Of a stretch of 64,000 nt of DNA, positions 32,425 through 44,088 are shown in pieces. The notes under the pieces are model-generated. The model searched no databases. It was not told the DNA's origin and saw nothing but the letters and a program-made list of their open reading frames with translations. How positions within the stretch are numbered: the first letter of the stretch is position 1; each line of letters starts with the position of its first letter. The stretch is from Lactifluus volemus. Its lineage: Eukaryota; Basidiomycota; Agaricomycetes; Russulales; Russulaceae. The stretch covers positions 558,001-622,000 of the forward strand of contig WTXI01000014.1 in NCBI GenBank assembly GCA_022376515.1, in the 5' to 3' direction. The translations under genes and the position numbers were made by a program.

Positions 32425-33622
32425 CTCAATCACAACTGTCACCACTGCCATCGCCATATCAAAGGTACAGTCATGGTGCGTCCTGCTCATGCTGCAAGCT
32501 ATTGCGTCTTTTGTGCAGGTCGACTCGCACAAACAGTAAGGTGTGGTGTACGGACGGTGAAGGTCCCCTTCAGTTGCAAATTAGGTCGTCGTCGTCGTTT
32601 GTATGTGGCCACCTTTACTCTACATCTTACTTTGCATTTCATCCCCAAGTCAAGCTGCTCATGCAACATCAAAGTGTTTTCCTCCATGGTGCTAAGACCA
32701 GGTCGGACCCAACACTCATACAAATTGCCGACTTATCCGCGACTTATTATGACCCGCTCGCGCGCGCCGTGCGCCAACGTCTTCGCGCCATCCTCTCCCG
32801 CGCTCGATGGTCATCTCCGCCAATGCTGACGCCGACGATGACTCATTTGAACCTTCACCCGCCTCCTCCGCGCGCGAATACTCAATCCCAATGGTATACT
32901 CATCCGAGGTACCCAGAAATGACGTGACGTTGCTCCCGCTAGCCAACTCTGAGCTCGCCACTGACGCTGTGGATGAACTGGCACCTCTGCGCGACTTTCA
33001 CACAGGCATCTTCAAGTTGCCCATGCTTGGTCCACTCCCAGCGCTCCTCGACCTGAAAATCGCAACCTATGTGTCGCGTGAGCTTGCGGGCCGACCGACC
33101 GACCGACCGTTGTCTGTGCGCCACCGTAAGAAGCTCTATGAATGGATGTAGTTGCATCGCGAGTCGCGCATCGCGGGCAAACAGATCAAGTACACATGCA
33201 TGTCTATCTCCTTTCGAAGCGCGCGTTCCCCCAGCTAACCCGAGCCCCGTTTTATAGTTCGCTCCCGCTGGCGACGACCAACATTGCATTTCTCAATGAT
33301 GATTTCGCACTCAGCGATCGATTGTGCTGCCCCACGCAGCATGGGTGTGGCCCGCTCTGATGCGCTGGGACCCCCGTGTGCCTCTTAGCCTCGAAAATTG
33401 CGTCGTGGGGGAGATGATGAGCGCGATGTCGCGTGTCTTTTCCGGGCCAAGATGAGGGATGCGAAGCGCCCGCCAAAGGGCTACGTCGACGTGCTTGGAG
33501 AGCCCATCGATCATACTCTGTTCGACAACGGGATCGTTGTCAGCAGCTCCAAGGAGGTGTGGGGCGTCAAGGCTGCTCGTATCGCGCAAGCACGGCGATT
33601 TCGCGAGTGGGCATTCCATTAA
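32425..33622 (+). pseudogene. TCD1 pseudocopy psi8
   Basis: Runs from the ALADVG region to the last exon. A deletion removes the DAIDNIGTK signature; the Asp/Ser insert is shortened; TAG follows LYEWM at about 33,149; the terminal exon lacks MKEVS and is frameshifted near 33,455. It ends 329 bp from Fb8. Confidence 0.77.
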
Positions 33623-33950
33623 TATGTTACAGGCTTTGGATGCCTACGGTTTTCCATGCATTACAATGCCATCAGCTTATGATAAAACGTAGGGCAGCCT
33701 GTATAGTATCTACGGATTGTCCTTTGGCCCAATCAAATCAGTGCAGTGTCCATGCAGCTATATACATCTTGATCCATTGTTTCTCATTGACTGATACTTT
33801 ATAAAATATATCTTGGATAATGGGAATGCCCACGAAGAGGAGTTAGATATATACAGGGAAAGCATAGCGGGACAATAGGAGTAACATGAATCAACGGGGT
33901 GTAACGATGAGTGGAAGGGGTTGTAGACAACATTGAGCTTCCTACCACAT

Positions 33951-35427
33951 CTACTCTCGGAGTTTGCGGACAACCACAGGGTGATCAGAACATTGACGTG
34001 CGACGATGAATGGCCAGTTGTCGTGCTGAGATGCCAGTGCCTGATACCGTAATAGTCGAAGCTCCTCCAATGCGGGTAACACCTGCGTGGCCGATCCCCC
34101 ACTGAGCCCTCGTAGCGCTGACAGGATGGGTGAATGCGGCGTATTGTTAAATATACGCATGGTCCGAACAGCAGTAAACGGCTGGAAGAGTTCCAACCAT
34201 TGTGTGTCGTCCATACCGAATAGAAAAACCCATCCCTCCTCGTCGATGGTGAGCTCTTCAATACTAGACAGGACGAACGAAAGTTGGTTGCATATTTGCA
34301 CAAAGGATGAGGCTTGCAAATCTACCTCTTTGCATGAGATGTTGAACGAAAGGGACTTGCCAATGGAAGACTGTCTCCTTGGCCAAAAAGTAATTCCGAA
34401 GGAGTCAACAGTGTGTATGAGGGCACGATAGTATGGCCTAAGCGCTGGTGCATAATCGATGAACCGAGTGAGTTGTTGGATGTCAAAGACCAGCTGATTG
34501 AATAATGTTATTTTCACGCGTTGGAGTAGAGGGGCATCAGTTCGGGCCATGAGGTCCTCCAAATACTCACTGACACCATAAAAGTCAAAATTGGTGAGAG
34601 CGGGGAGGATAGCACGTCTCAGGGGAGGTGGACGTCGGGTTATTGGATCAGGATGAGAAGCCGGGGATTCGAAACCGATGGAAAGGTCCGTGAGGCTGGT
34701 CAAGGCGGAGATGCACATAGCCATTGCCTCAGGCGGAATGTAACCAGAATGCGGTATCCGTGAAAGGGAGAGATCGACAAGGTCATTGGAAGACAAAAGA
34801 AGTAGAGGTAATGTCGGAAATGGAATACGGTGCAAATGGAGTGATCGTAGACGTGGGGCGGATCCACCTAAAAATGTATTAGGAAGCGCTGACACAGTCC
34901 CTGTTACCATCCGAAGAGAAAGATATTCGATTGCCGGAAATGGCTCCTGCATCACTGTGACCAAACGCTCCAGTGGTGTCGTTGTTCCGTTGTGAGAAAT
35001 CATGATGTTGCGTACACGGTTAGGGCGCTCGAGTGCAGCGATTACATTATCCTCCTCCCAAGGATAAACAGAGAAGCACTCTATTTCGACAGGCAAGGGG
35101 GGCCAGACATCCAGTGTCCTCCTCACAGGAGTCCTTTCTGTGCAGAGAAGGCGGAGATCGAGACGAAGTGGAGATGCAAACACGATGTATCGCCATCTTT
35201 GGCATACATGCACTAACTTGGGCCATGTCTTCGCTCGGCGCCCCACAAGATCAGGTAGGCAGAATTCGAAGATGTCGAGGAGGACATCATCTGGAAGTGA
35301 ACAAATTGTAACACAGGGTGAAATTCGACCTGCATCATAGAATGAGACATCGTTGTGAGTGTAGCTGATATCACCGTGACGTACCTCGTCTTCGAATCCA
35401 CCTTGATCCCTTCTTGGAACATCCCAT
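33951..35427 (-). CDS. Fb8: F-box/LRR protein, 473 aa, two exons
   Basis: Model complement(join(33951..35329,35385..35427)); intron 55 nt. Exon 1 reads MGCSKKGSRWIRRR with Gly2-Cys3 and a basic cluster. Exon 2 starts RISPCVTICSLPDDVLLDIFEFCLPDLVGRRAKTWPKLVHVC and is open to the stop at 33,951. The body has the family leucine-rich pattern. Near the C-terminus it shares a variant block with Fb11 (ITFWPRR.SSI.K.LSFNISCK and NNTPHSPILSALRGLSGGSATQ), so Fb8 and Fb11 are sister copies. CCAAT box at 35493-35497. Convergent with psi8. Confidence 0.75.
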
Positions 35428-35764
35428 GAGCTTTCCTATCTTGTGAGTTATAGATTTGGAGGGTGAGTGATGGGGGATATCAGTGCTCGTTGATTGGGAG
35501 CTTGACAATACATGGCCGATGAGCTTTCGAGTGCGGCTGTTTAAGGTACTAGTATAAAGTCAGGTACGGGCCAGTGAGAGCTCTTTTAACGTACTTGAGA
35601 GGGTTCATCGAAGGGTGCGGTGACAATGAGAAGTGTAGTATGGAAAGTAGTTATATTATTGATGGAGAGGCTGTGTTTTCAACGACCATGTCTGAGTCAC
35701 TCCTAACTGTTCTCCTTGTGGATCCGTCGTTTGATCAGTGACAAGTGTCCCTCTCCATCCTCCC

Positions 35765-37312
35765 TACTCCAACTAAAGTTGCATCTGGTTCAGAATGTTC
35801 AGAAGACCTCGTGCGCAAATAACCCGCCTGAAACCATGCCTTCCTCTACGAGCAGGGCGTCACTCGCGGGCGCTAAGCCACCGCCGTGATCGTCGGCTGC
35901 TCAGGCGTCGGTAGTTGGGTGGCGGTCATGCTGGCTCGTTCTAGCGTCGCCCATCAGCATCTCATCGACTTTGACTATGTCACCCTTTCCTCCCCTCAAT
36001 CGTCACGCTACAGCCGCCCTCGCTGACGTCGGCACGCCGAAAGTACAGCGCGTCGCACGCGCTCTGCATGCTATCGCACCGTTTGTACAGGTCGATCCAC
36101 GCGTAGAGTTGTGGAGGGGTGGTGCGGACGGTGCGGAGCTCCTTCAGGGCGCAGATTGGGTCGTCGGTACGTGCAGGTTTAACTTGACTTTTGCTATTTT
36201 TTTTTTTCACCATTCCTGTTGGCCTTAGGTGCGATCGACAATATTGGTACTAAAGCTGAGCTGCTCGCGTATTGCGTACAGAACAACATCAAGGTGTTTT
36301 CCTCCATGGGCGCTGACACAAAGTCGGACCCGACCCGCATACAAATCGCCGATTTATCCGCGACGCACTACGACCCGCTCGCGCGCGCTGTGCGCCAACG
36401 TCTTCGCGCCGTCCTCTCCTGCTCGGAGCGGTCATCTCCACCAACGCCGCCATCATTAGGCCCTTCCTCCTCTGCGGATGCCGACGCCGACGATGATCCA
36501 TCATCTGTACCTTCACCCGCCTCCTCCACGCGTGAATACTCAATCCCGGTGGTATACTCATCCGAGGTACCCGGCGACGACGTGACGTTACTGCCGTTGG
36601 CCAGCTCTGAACTCGCCAAGGACTCCGTAGACGAACTGGCGCCCCTGCGTGACTTTCGCGTACGCATCTTGCCCGTGCTAGGTCCGCTCCCGGCAATATT
36701 TGGTCTACATATTGCGACCTATGTGTTGTGTGAGCTCGTGGCCCGCCCGATCGAACGACCCTTGCCCGTCCGTCATCGCAAGAAGCTCTACGAACGGATG
36801 TGGAAGGACCTCTTGCACCGCGAGTCGCGCACTGCATCGCGGGTAAACAAATCAAGTACACAGGCCTTTCTCCTCCATTCGGAGTGCGCGTTAACTGAGT
36901 TTCAAATTATAGTTCTCTCCCGCTGATGACAGCAGACATTGCGTTGCTTTATGATGATTTTGTGCTTGGGCGATCTATCGTGCCGCCGCACTCTGCGTGC
37001 GTGCGACCCGCGCTGGTGCGTTGGGACCCCCGTGCACCTCTCAGCCTCGAGAATTGCGTCGTGAGGGAGATGAAGGGTATCGCGATCTCGCGCGTGTTTG
37101 CCATACCTGATGCGGATGCCGTGTACGAGGATCCCCTGGGTTTCAACCGAGCGAAGGGCTACGTTGACGCGCTTGGAGAGCCGATCGATCCCGCTCGGTT
37201 CAGGAATGGGGTCGTTATCTGGAGCTCAGAGGAGGTGTGGGGCGTCGACGCTGCTCGTGTCGCGCAGTTTCGTATTGCGCAGGCACGACGGTTTCGCGAG
37301 TGGGCACTGTAG
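35765..37312 (+). pseudogene. TCD1 pseudocopy psi9, the least decayed
   Basis: The amino part has a TAA after LVRK and a changed nucleotide motif (GCSGVGSW), plus an extra C near 35,992 that shifts the frame. From NRHATAALADVG on, the sequence is almost TCD1: intron 1 intact (36,173-36,229), DNIGTKAELLAYCVQ, the complete Asp/Ser insert. A short insertion at about 36,830 and loss of the MKEVS codons follow. It ends at TAG 37,310-37,312, 340 bp from Fb9. Confidence 0.8.
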
Positions 37313-37651
37313 TAGTATGTTATAGTTACATTTTTCGATGTCTACGAAACTTTAACTTCATCATATATCAGCTTGTTAAACGTAGGGCACACTATCAGTA
37401 TCCACCAAAGGGTGTTGTCTTTGGGGCCACCTAATAAATCTGTCCTACTCATGCAGGATCCGTGCGGCCGCATAGGTTTTAATCCGTTGCAATACTTTAT
37501 AACATCTGCATTAGGTAACAACATCAATCATATCGTATTACATTGCTTGCGTGCCCGCGGTACAAATGGAGTTACATATACACAGGGAGAGCCTAGCAGG
37601 CCAATAAGCGAAACAAGCACTTGAGACATGGATAAATGGGCGTACATCGAA

Positions 37652-39194
37652 CTAAGTTTTTATTTTTCCATCCCAGGGGTGGATAGAAAAAGGCTGACCA
37701 GAACGCTGACGTGCGATTATGAATGGCTCGATGTCTTGCTGCGCTGATCCAAATCCCCGACCCACTTCAAGTTGTAGGTAAAGATTGTCTAATGCAGGTA
37801 ACACCTCCGTGGCCGTTTCCTCACTGAGCCCTCGCAGCGCTGACACGATGTGTGGATGAAACTCTTCAGATATATAGAGAGTCCGCACAGAAGTGAATGG
37901 ATGGAAGAGTTCCAGCCATTGTGTTTCGTCCATTACATCTTTCCAAGTCAATGGAATAAAGCTTCCTGGATTCCTTTTGATGAAGAGTTCTTCAATACCG
38001 GACATGAAGGAGAACTCGGAAAGCTGGTTGCATATTTGCACCACAGACGAGACTTGCCAATCTACCCCTCTGCCAAGGATTTCGAATGTGAGGAACTCGG
38101 TACAGGAAGGTCGTCTCATTGATGAAAAATGCATCAAGACGTTGTGATAACCAATGAGCATGTACGCTGTATCACATGAAATAGATGCTTGTGCATGACT
38201 GATGAACCGAGGGAGTTGTTGGATGTCAAAGACCAGCTGATTGAAGTAAACTATTTTTATGACTTCGAGCAGAGGGGCCTCGATTCGGGCCATGAGGTCC
38301 TCCAAGTACGCACTGACACCGTAGAAGTGAAATTTGGTGAGAACAGGGAGGACAGCACGTGTCAGCGGAGGTGGAGGTCCGGTTATTGGATCAGGACGAG
38401 AAGCCGGGGATATGAATTCGATGGAAAGCCTGGTGAGCCTGGTTAAGGCGGAGATGCTCATAGCCATTGCCTCAGGCGAAATGTAACCACTGTGTGGTAT
38501 CCGATAAAGCAAGAGTTCGACAAGGTCATTGGATGACAAAAGAAGTCGAGGTAATGTCGGAAATGTAATTCCACTTAAATTGAGCGATCGTAGACGTGGA
38601 GCGGATCCGCCTAAGAACGTATTGGGAAGCGCCGGCACAGTCGGGCTACGCCATTTTTTGTGAAGAGTAAGTGATTCCAGTTCCGGAAATGGCTCCTGCA
38701 TCACTGCGACCAAATCCTCCAGTGGTAGACTTATTTGACTGAGCATAATGGCGCGTACACGGTTAGGGTGCTCGAGTGCAGCGATTATGTTATCCTCAAC
38801 TTGAGGATCGAAAGAGGAGTACAGTATATTGATAGGCAAGGGGGGCCAGATATCCAGCATCTTCCTCACAGGAGTCCCGGGCCTGCGCCTGCGCCTGTCT
38901 GTGCAGAAAAGGCGGAGATCGAGACGAAGTGGGGATGCAAATACGATGTATCGCCATCTTTGGCATACATGCACTAGCTCGGACCATGCCAGTGCCCTCG
39001 ATTGCGGGTACCAATGATCCAAGAGATCAGGTAGGCAGAATTCGAAGATGTCCAGGAGGACATCATCTGGAAGCGAACAGATTGTAACACGGCGTGAAAT
39101 TCGACCTGCGTCATACAATAAGACATCGTTGTGAGTGTAGCTGATATCACGTACATAGTCTTCGAATCCACCTTGATCCCTTGGAACTTCCCAT
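37652..39194 (-). CDS. Fb9: F-box/LRR protein, 497 aa, two exons
   Basis: Model complement(join(37652..39105,39155..39194)); intron 49 nt. Exon 1 is MGSSKGSRWIRRL: Gly2 with Ser3/Ser4, Lys5 and a basic patch, much like Src-type myristoylation starts. The F-box is VTICSLPDDVLLDIFEFCLPDLLDHW with a small insertion before LVHVCQRW, and an Arg-rich insertion (DRRRRRPGTPVRK) precedes WPPLPI. The remainder is open to 37,652. Unspliced, the frame is also open (545 codons), so a retained-intron product is possible. Its far upstream region is cut by the 39.48-43.07 kb element, 290 bp from the ATG; the CCAAT box (39269-39273) remains. Convergent with psi9. Confidence 0.74.
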
Positions 39195-39599
39195 GCGCTT
39201 TCTTGTCTTGTGGATTTTAGAAGGAGAAGTGTTGGAGGGTGAGTAAGGGGGGATATCATTGCTCCTTGATTGGGAGCCTGACAATACATGGCTGATGAGC
39301 TTGCGAGTGCGCCTGATTAGGGTACCAGTATAAAGTCAGGTACTTTGAAATAGGGTCAGTGAGAGGTCTTTTGACGTACTGGAGAGGGTTCATCGAAAAG
39401 TGCGGTGACAATGAGAAGAGAAGTAGTTATATTGTTGTTGATAGACGGGCTGTGTTTTCAACCATGCGGATACAGCGTGTTCATCACGGAAACTTCTGAA
39501 AAAAGGTTTGACAATGGTAACCCTCGCCATTTTGGGGTTATCATTTAATCTTATTTGACAAGTTATTACAATCCCTTGTCATACCTTGTGATATATTTT

Positions 39600-39810
39600 T
39601 ATAATAAAATTATTTCAACCTGGTATTGTCAATAATAATTTGGAATAACAATCCCTGATAACGATAAGATTGTATTGACCTGGTGATAACTTGGGATGAC
39701 AATCCCTGATAGTGATAAAATTATCATGTCAAGGTATTGTCGATAACAACTTGGGATGACAATCCCTGATAATGACAAGATTATCACATCAAGGTATTGT
39801 TATCAGTAAC
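39600..39810. repeat. Left subterminal tandem repeats of the 39.5-kb element
   Basis: Three degenerate copies of a ~57-60 bp unit (GATAACAACTTGGGATGACA, then ATCCCTGATAATGATAAGAT, then TATCACATCAAGGTATTGTC). The right end has related short motifs (AATCCCTAGATAA, 42,890-43,045). Such subterminal arrays are usual transposase-binding regions in TIR elements. Confidence 0.55.
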
Positions 39811-40147
39811 AATGCCTTTGCATGGTTAATCTTATCTTACAAGGTATTGCTTTTTTAATTTTCGTTAGGACAGCTCCTTTACAGTCATGTCTCACACAGG
39901 TAATTTTTTTTAACTCTTGTTTTGACTTAATGATTGAGTTAACAGCTTGTAGATTACTATAGATAGAATACATTTATTATTATGTCTATGAGGGAGGAAC
40001 AATGTCGGAACGACATGGTGGAAAGAGAAAGAGAGTGAAAGTCGCGTGAGTGACACTATTATAGTAAGTGGGCTACAGCCCTGGACATTTGTGTTCACGT
40101 GCACCAATGACCTGACAAGCTGCTGAGTCCCCCCTCTTCTTCCGACA

Positions 40148-40320
40148 ATGTCGCCCGATGCCTCGCCCTCGGCTGCCGCGCCTTCCCGTCCCCCGCGCTC
40201 GCCCCTACGTGTAATGACACTAGCTACCGCGGAGAATGAGATTAACGAGCTCGGTGCGGACGCCGAGACGCTGACGCCCTCCAAGCGGCGGATTCAACGA
40301 CTCACGTGGAGATCACCCAA
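40148..40320 (+). pseudogene. Captured coding fragment, possibly the Sec2-like N-terminus
   Basis: An ATG-initiated frame, MSPDASPSAAAPSRPPRSPL then MTLATAENEINELGADAETL, is open for about 57 codons before merging into the SHQ1-like piece. Its end would join sensibly to the Sec2-like coiled coil at 40,850 if the intervening 530 bp were an insertion. Assignment is inference. Confidence 0.3.
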
Positions 40321-40325
40321 CCGGG

Positions 40326-40700
40326 GTGACATTGCTCGAACAAATTAACGAACAAAGCGTGCCTCGGCGCGCGCACGATATCTTCTTGACGCTCCTAACG
40401 CTCCCCTTCGCCTACGCCTACAATGCGCATACAACTCAACACGATCCGACTTCAGAAAGCGCATGGACCATCGCAATGCTAAAGCTAGCATTCTCAGCTC
40501 TCGATCCAACTTCTTACCACCCCACCTCCAACCCCCGCTCTTCGTCGTCGTCATCGTCGATCGACTGGGAAGAACATCAACACCAACTGGTAGAAACGAC
40601 CCCGATCCCCTCATACCGCCGCTCACTCGCCTTTCCTCTATACCGCTCCTGGATGCCTTTCGTCTGTCATCCTCGTCTTCAGGGCACACAAATGTCTTGT
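40326..40700 (+). pseudogene. Captured fragment resembling SHQ1 C-terminal domain
   Basis: The frame reads LLEQINEQSVPRRAHDIFLTL, FAYAYNAHTTQHDPTSESAW and TIAMLKLAFSALDP, then after a Ser run TPIPSYRRSLAFPLYRSW. The Y-Y-D/N-x-x-T-x-x-x-x-P-T-x-E-S-x-W-T pattern followed by SYRRxLxFPLYRSW is that of the SHQ1 domain (H/ACA snoRNP assembly factor). Only about 120 residues are present, followed by unrelated frame, so it is a fragment. Confidence 0.5.
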
Positions 40701-40839
40701 GTACTACCCTCGGCGAAATGCAGATTATGCCCCATTTCACCTCACTTCGGGAGGCTCGCCAGTGACTTCTGTGTGGCTTCTGCCATTTCGAATTTCGCTC
40801 GTCATCATTGCTTTCGTGTTTCGAGCCGGTTGGATCTGT

Positions 40840-42000
40840 TCTCCGAACCCAAGTTCAGGATCTCGTCTCTCAAGTCACGCTCAACAACAAACTCGTCAAG
40901 TCCTACGACCGAGTTTCAAACCTAGAAGATGACTCTCACGTTACTGGATCTTCACTTCGTTCCTCTTCCCTCAAAATATCCCAGCTTGAGCTGGAGCGTT
41001 CGCAGCACCTGTCTGCCCTGAATATCGGCCTCTTGGTCGAAAAGTCACACGTCACTTCCGAGCTTACGCGTCTCACGGAGAAAGCCACCGAGGAGGCGGC
41101 CCGACGTGGTCAGGTGGAGAGCGCTCGAGCTGACATTGAGAAGGACCTGGACGACGTCAGCGCTGCGCTATTCGACCAAGCTAATACCATGGTGGCGGAG
41201 GCACGTTTGGGGCGAGCGCAGAGCAACCGCAAGGCCGAAGAGGCGGAGCGTGCCCTGCGGAAGCCGAGGACGCAGTGAGGATCATGCAACACGAGTTACA
41301 AGACCAAGGCGGGTACGATTAATACGCAACCGGTGTCGATGCTTCGCGAACGCGTTCGTTCCGTGGGCATACCTCTCCTCGGAGGTAATGCAGGCGTAGA
41401 GGGTCCGTATGAGCTTGGCATTGCGGAGATTCGGGCTGTCAACGAAGAGGATGTCACGGCTCCTCCACGTATGTCTTCCTCCCCCTTCCCTATCTTCGTT
41501 TCTTGATGTTATTTTTTTTTTTCAACAGTGTCTCCCGTTCCTCCGCAGAGAAAACAGAAATCCTCTGGTTTCTGGGGCATCGCCTCATCTTTTCGCTTGG
41601 ACCGCGTCCCTGGTTGGGGTGAGAGTGAGAAACCACGTTTCGTTGCGCCTCCGCTTCGCAATGGTTCCCCTGGGTCGGGGTGGCTCACCACCAAGCCGAA
41701 GCCGATCAAGGGTGCATACCCCAGCACCAATGGAGCATGGAGCGGAGGATCGCCGGTCCTCATTTCCCGAGTCCCTGGCGAGAGTGTCCCCGTTCTCAAC
41801 CTTGGACCGCCAAGAGCCACCCGTCACCGTAAAACCAGAGTCGCCGACGCTTTCTAGCCTCCTTGTTTCCTCACCAGTGAGGTCCGACAGGCCTCTTGGG
41901 TTAACGGTACCGGTATCTCTCCCCAAACCCCACAGCCATCTCAGCCATACTCAAACCCGGCCCATACCTGGGCCAATCCCTCTCGATCTCTTTCAGACAG
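40840..42000 (+). pseudogene. Captured fragment resembling the Sec2 Rab-GEF coiled coil
   Basis: Frame 40,808-41,278 contains VQDLVSQVTLNNKLVKSYDR, LKISQLELERSQHLSALN and DIEKDLDDVSAALFDQANTM followed by VAEARL. The last block is the Sec2p-domain signature (..LFdQANxMVAeAR..) of Rab exchange factors. Next comes a frameshift (intended continuation AEDAVRIMQHELQDQ) and a second piece LRERVRSVGIPLLGG to NEEDVTAPP, an intron-like GTATGT..CAACAG (41,472-41,528), then a Pro/Ser-rich tail. Broken by frameshifts, so not functional. Confidence 0.55.
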
Positions 42001-42119
42001 ACCGCTGACAATATTCTTTCATTAAACAGGAACCTAAAATCATAGCCTGCCAACACCTCAAACACAATCACCGCATGCCCCCTCCCGCCTAACCACAGTG
42101 AGCTGCACGCCATGCAGCA

Positions 42120-42490
42120 GATACCACTGCCATCGACACGTGGGGCGCCCGCTCGAGAAACAATGACCGCCGCTCTCAAAGTCGCCCTCCCCGTTCCGCC
42201 ATCGAAGGCTCCAAAGGTTGCGATCGAGCGGTCTTCACCACCCTCATCCGCCACATCACGGGCAATGCTTTCATTGGCTCCTACACCGTAAAATTCCGAC
42301 CCGACCTGCCCTCCACCAACTTGCCTGTGTGGAGCCCCTGCTCAAACCGTCGAAACCCGTCATTTCCACTTTATGCTGAGGCCCGGCGCGAAATCCTCCG
42401 ACCGGTCGACCCCGATTACTCACGCCCCGTCCTCCTCAGCACAGCACAGGGAGGTGAAGCCATGATCCGCTTCGTCACGTCGACCCGATG
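42120..42490 (+). pseudogene. LINE-type RNase H/zinc-knuckle tail, decayed
   Basis: The frame GCDRAVFTTLIRHITGNAFIGSY, then (shifted) CLCGAPAQTVE, then (shifted back) PLYAEARREILR...LLSTAQGGEAMIRFV follows the order of the C-terminus of fungal LINE polyproteins: RNase H end, C-x-C-G..H..C-P-L-Y knuckle, and a terminal Gly-x-x-A-x-x-x-F block. Two compensating frameshifts in about 30 codons show decay. Confidence 0.45.
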
Positions 42491-42605
42491 ATCCCTGTGC
42501 CTCTGCCCGCTACCCCAACCTCGACCACGATGGCAGCGTTGTCGTCATTATTGCTGTTGGACCTCCTGAGCCCACCACTTGGTGATGTAATACATACTTG
42601 TTGAT

Positions 42606-42690
42606 AGTCTGTGAATTGTTGTGGTGTAATGGCATATAGAATTGAGTGATCGTCGTAAGCCCGAGAGTTCAAATCCTGAGATAGCCAACT
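42606..42690 (+). ncRNA. tRNA-like polymerase III A/B boxes, possible SINE head
   Basis: TGGTGTAATGGC (A-box-like) at ~42,616 and GAGTTCAAATCC (B-box-like) at ~42,664 are spaced as in a tRNA-derived promoter. The cloverleaf does not close well (acceptor and T stems mismatch), so not a working tRNA gene. It lies in the right part of the 39.5-kb element. Confidence 0.25.
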
Positions 42691-43126
42691 TCTGTGCTTG
42701 TAAGAGCTGATTATGTGAGTGAATGTGAGAAATTCTTACTTGAGCAAGATTAGAATAAGACCATGTATTTCCCTTATCATTTCATGGGTTTAGGATATAG
42801 CTCGCAAATTAAGCTTAAATCCGAGTTTTTAATATTTAATAATTTATAAAAAGGGATTGCAAGGGATTGTAATAACTTGTTAGTCATACAATCCCTAGAT
42901 AATCTTAAAAATCCCTAGATAACCTCAAAAATCCCTAGATGATGCAAAATGGCCGAAATAGAGGTGGGAGGTATTGTTCAAACAATTTTATTAACTGGAT
43001 TATAAATGTGGACAAGGGATTGCAATCCCTAGTAATCCCTAGCAATCCCTAATTTGAGAAGTTTTCGCGATGTTGTTTGCCTCGTGGATATGTCAGTCAC
43101 TGTGACTGAATCGCTCCATCGTCATG

Positions 43127-44088
43127 ATCACACTTTCCTCGCTCAATCTCAACGTCACCGCTGCCATTGCTGACGTCGTCCATTTGAAAAAAGTCATGGT
43201 GCGTCCCGCACATGCTGAAAGCTATCACATCCTTTGTGGAGGTCGACTCGCCCAAACATGAACAGTATGGTTGGTTCGCACCGATGGTGCGTATCTCCTT
43301 CAAAGAGTGAAAATTGGGTCGTCGGTACGTTTCCTTACTTTACTCTACATATTACTTGCATTTTCATCCTCACCTTTCCCACTCCTGGCCATCATTTTTA
43401 CGCATTTGATATAGATGTGATTGATAATATCGGTACCAACCAAAAGTCAAACTGTTCAAGTTCACGCATTACATACAGAACAACGTCAAGTTTTCCTCCA
43501 TGGACGCTGGCACAATGTCGGCACCCGACGCGCATACGAACTCCCGACTTACCCACGACCCATCGCGCGCGCTGTGCGTCAGCGCCTTCATGACGTCCTC
43601 TCCCGCTCTGAGCAGCGATCTCTGCCGACGTCGCCGTCGTTATGACCCATCTGCATCCTCACTCGCCTCCTCCGCGCGCGAATACTCAATCCCGGTTGTA
43701 TACTCATCCGAGGTACCCAGTGACGACGTTACGTTGCTCCCGCTGGCCGACTCTGAGCCTGCCATGGTGCTCGGTGAACGAACTAGCGCCTCGTGGCTTT
43801 CGTGTACGCATCTTGCCCGTGCTCGGCCCGCTCCCGGCACTATTCGGTCTACATATCGCGACTTATGTGCTGTATGAGCTCGCAGGCCGACCGACCGACC
43901 GACCGTTGCCCGTCTGTCATCACAAGACGCTCTATGAACAGATGTGGAAGGACCTCTTGCATCGCAGGTAAACAAATCAAGTACGACGCTTTTCTCCTCC
44001 TTTTTGAGCGCGCTCCCCCTGCTAACTGAGCCCCATTATATAGTTCGCTCCCGCTGACGATGGCGGACATTACATTGCTCTATAACGA
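43127..44088 (+). pseudogene. TCD1 pseudocopy psi10
   Basis: From the decayed NRHATAALADV region through intron 1 (remains at ~43,325-43,415) and a diverged VIDNIGTN to the second intron; exon 3 is cut after about 15 codons (ADITLLYNDA). Indels in EPAM and DELAP shift the frame. It is followed directly by psi11 with no Fb gene between. Confidence 0.75.

Larger units (their letters stand above)
39482..43072. mobile_element. Candidate Pack-type (gene-capturing) transposon, 3.6 kb
   Basis: The ends are imperfect inverted repeats: left 39,482-39,507 (CATCACGGAAACTTCTGAAA) and the complement of 43,047-43,072 (CATCGCGAAAACTTCTCAAA), about 20 of 26 positions identical. Just inside are AT-rich subterminal repeats built on AATCCCT. 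The interior holds fragments of unrelated genes (SHQ1-like, Sec2-like, LINE tail) and no transposase. Array sequence resumes on the right with TTGTTTGCCTCGTGG, as at other unit junctions. A clear target-site duplication is not visible (TT at most). A mobile element fits best; a filler patch from break repair is the alternative. Confidence 0.55.

Noticed and set aside
42606..42690. A functional tRNA gene
   Set aside because: A/B-box-like motifs are present but the acceptor and T stems do not pair.
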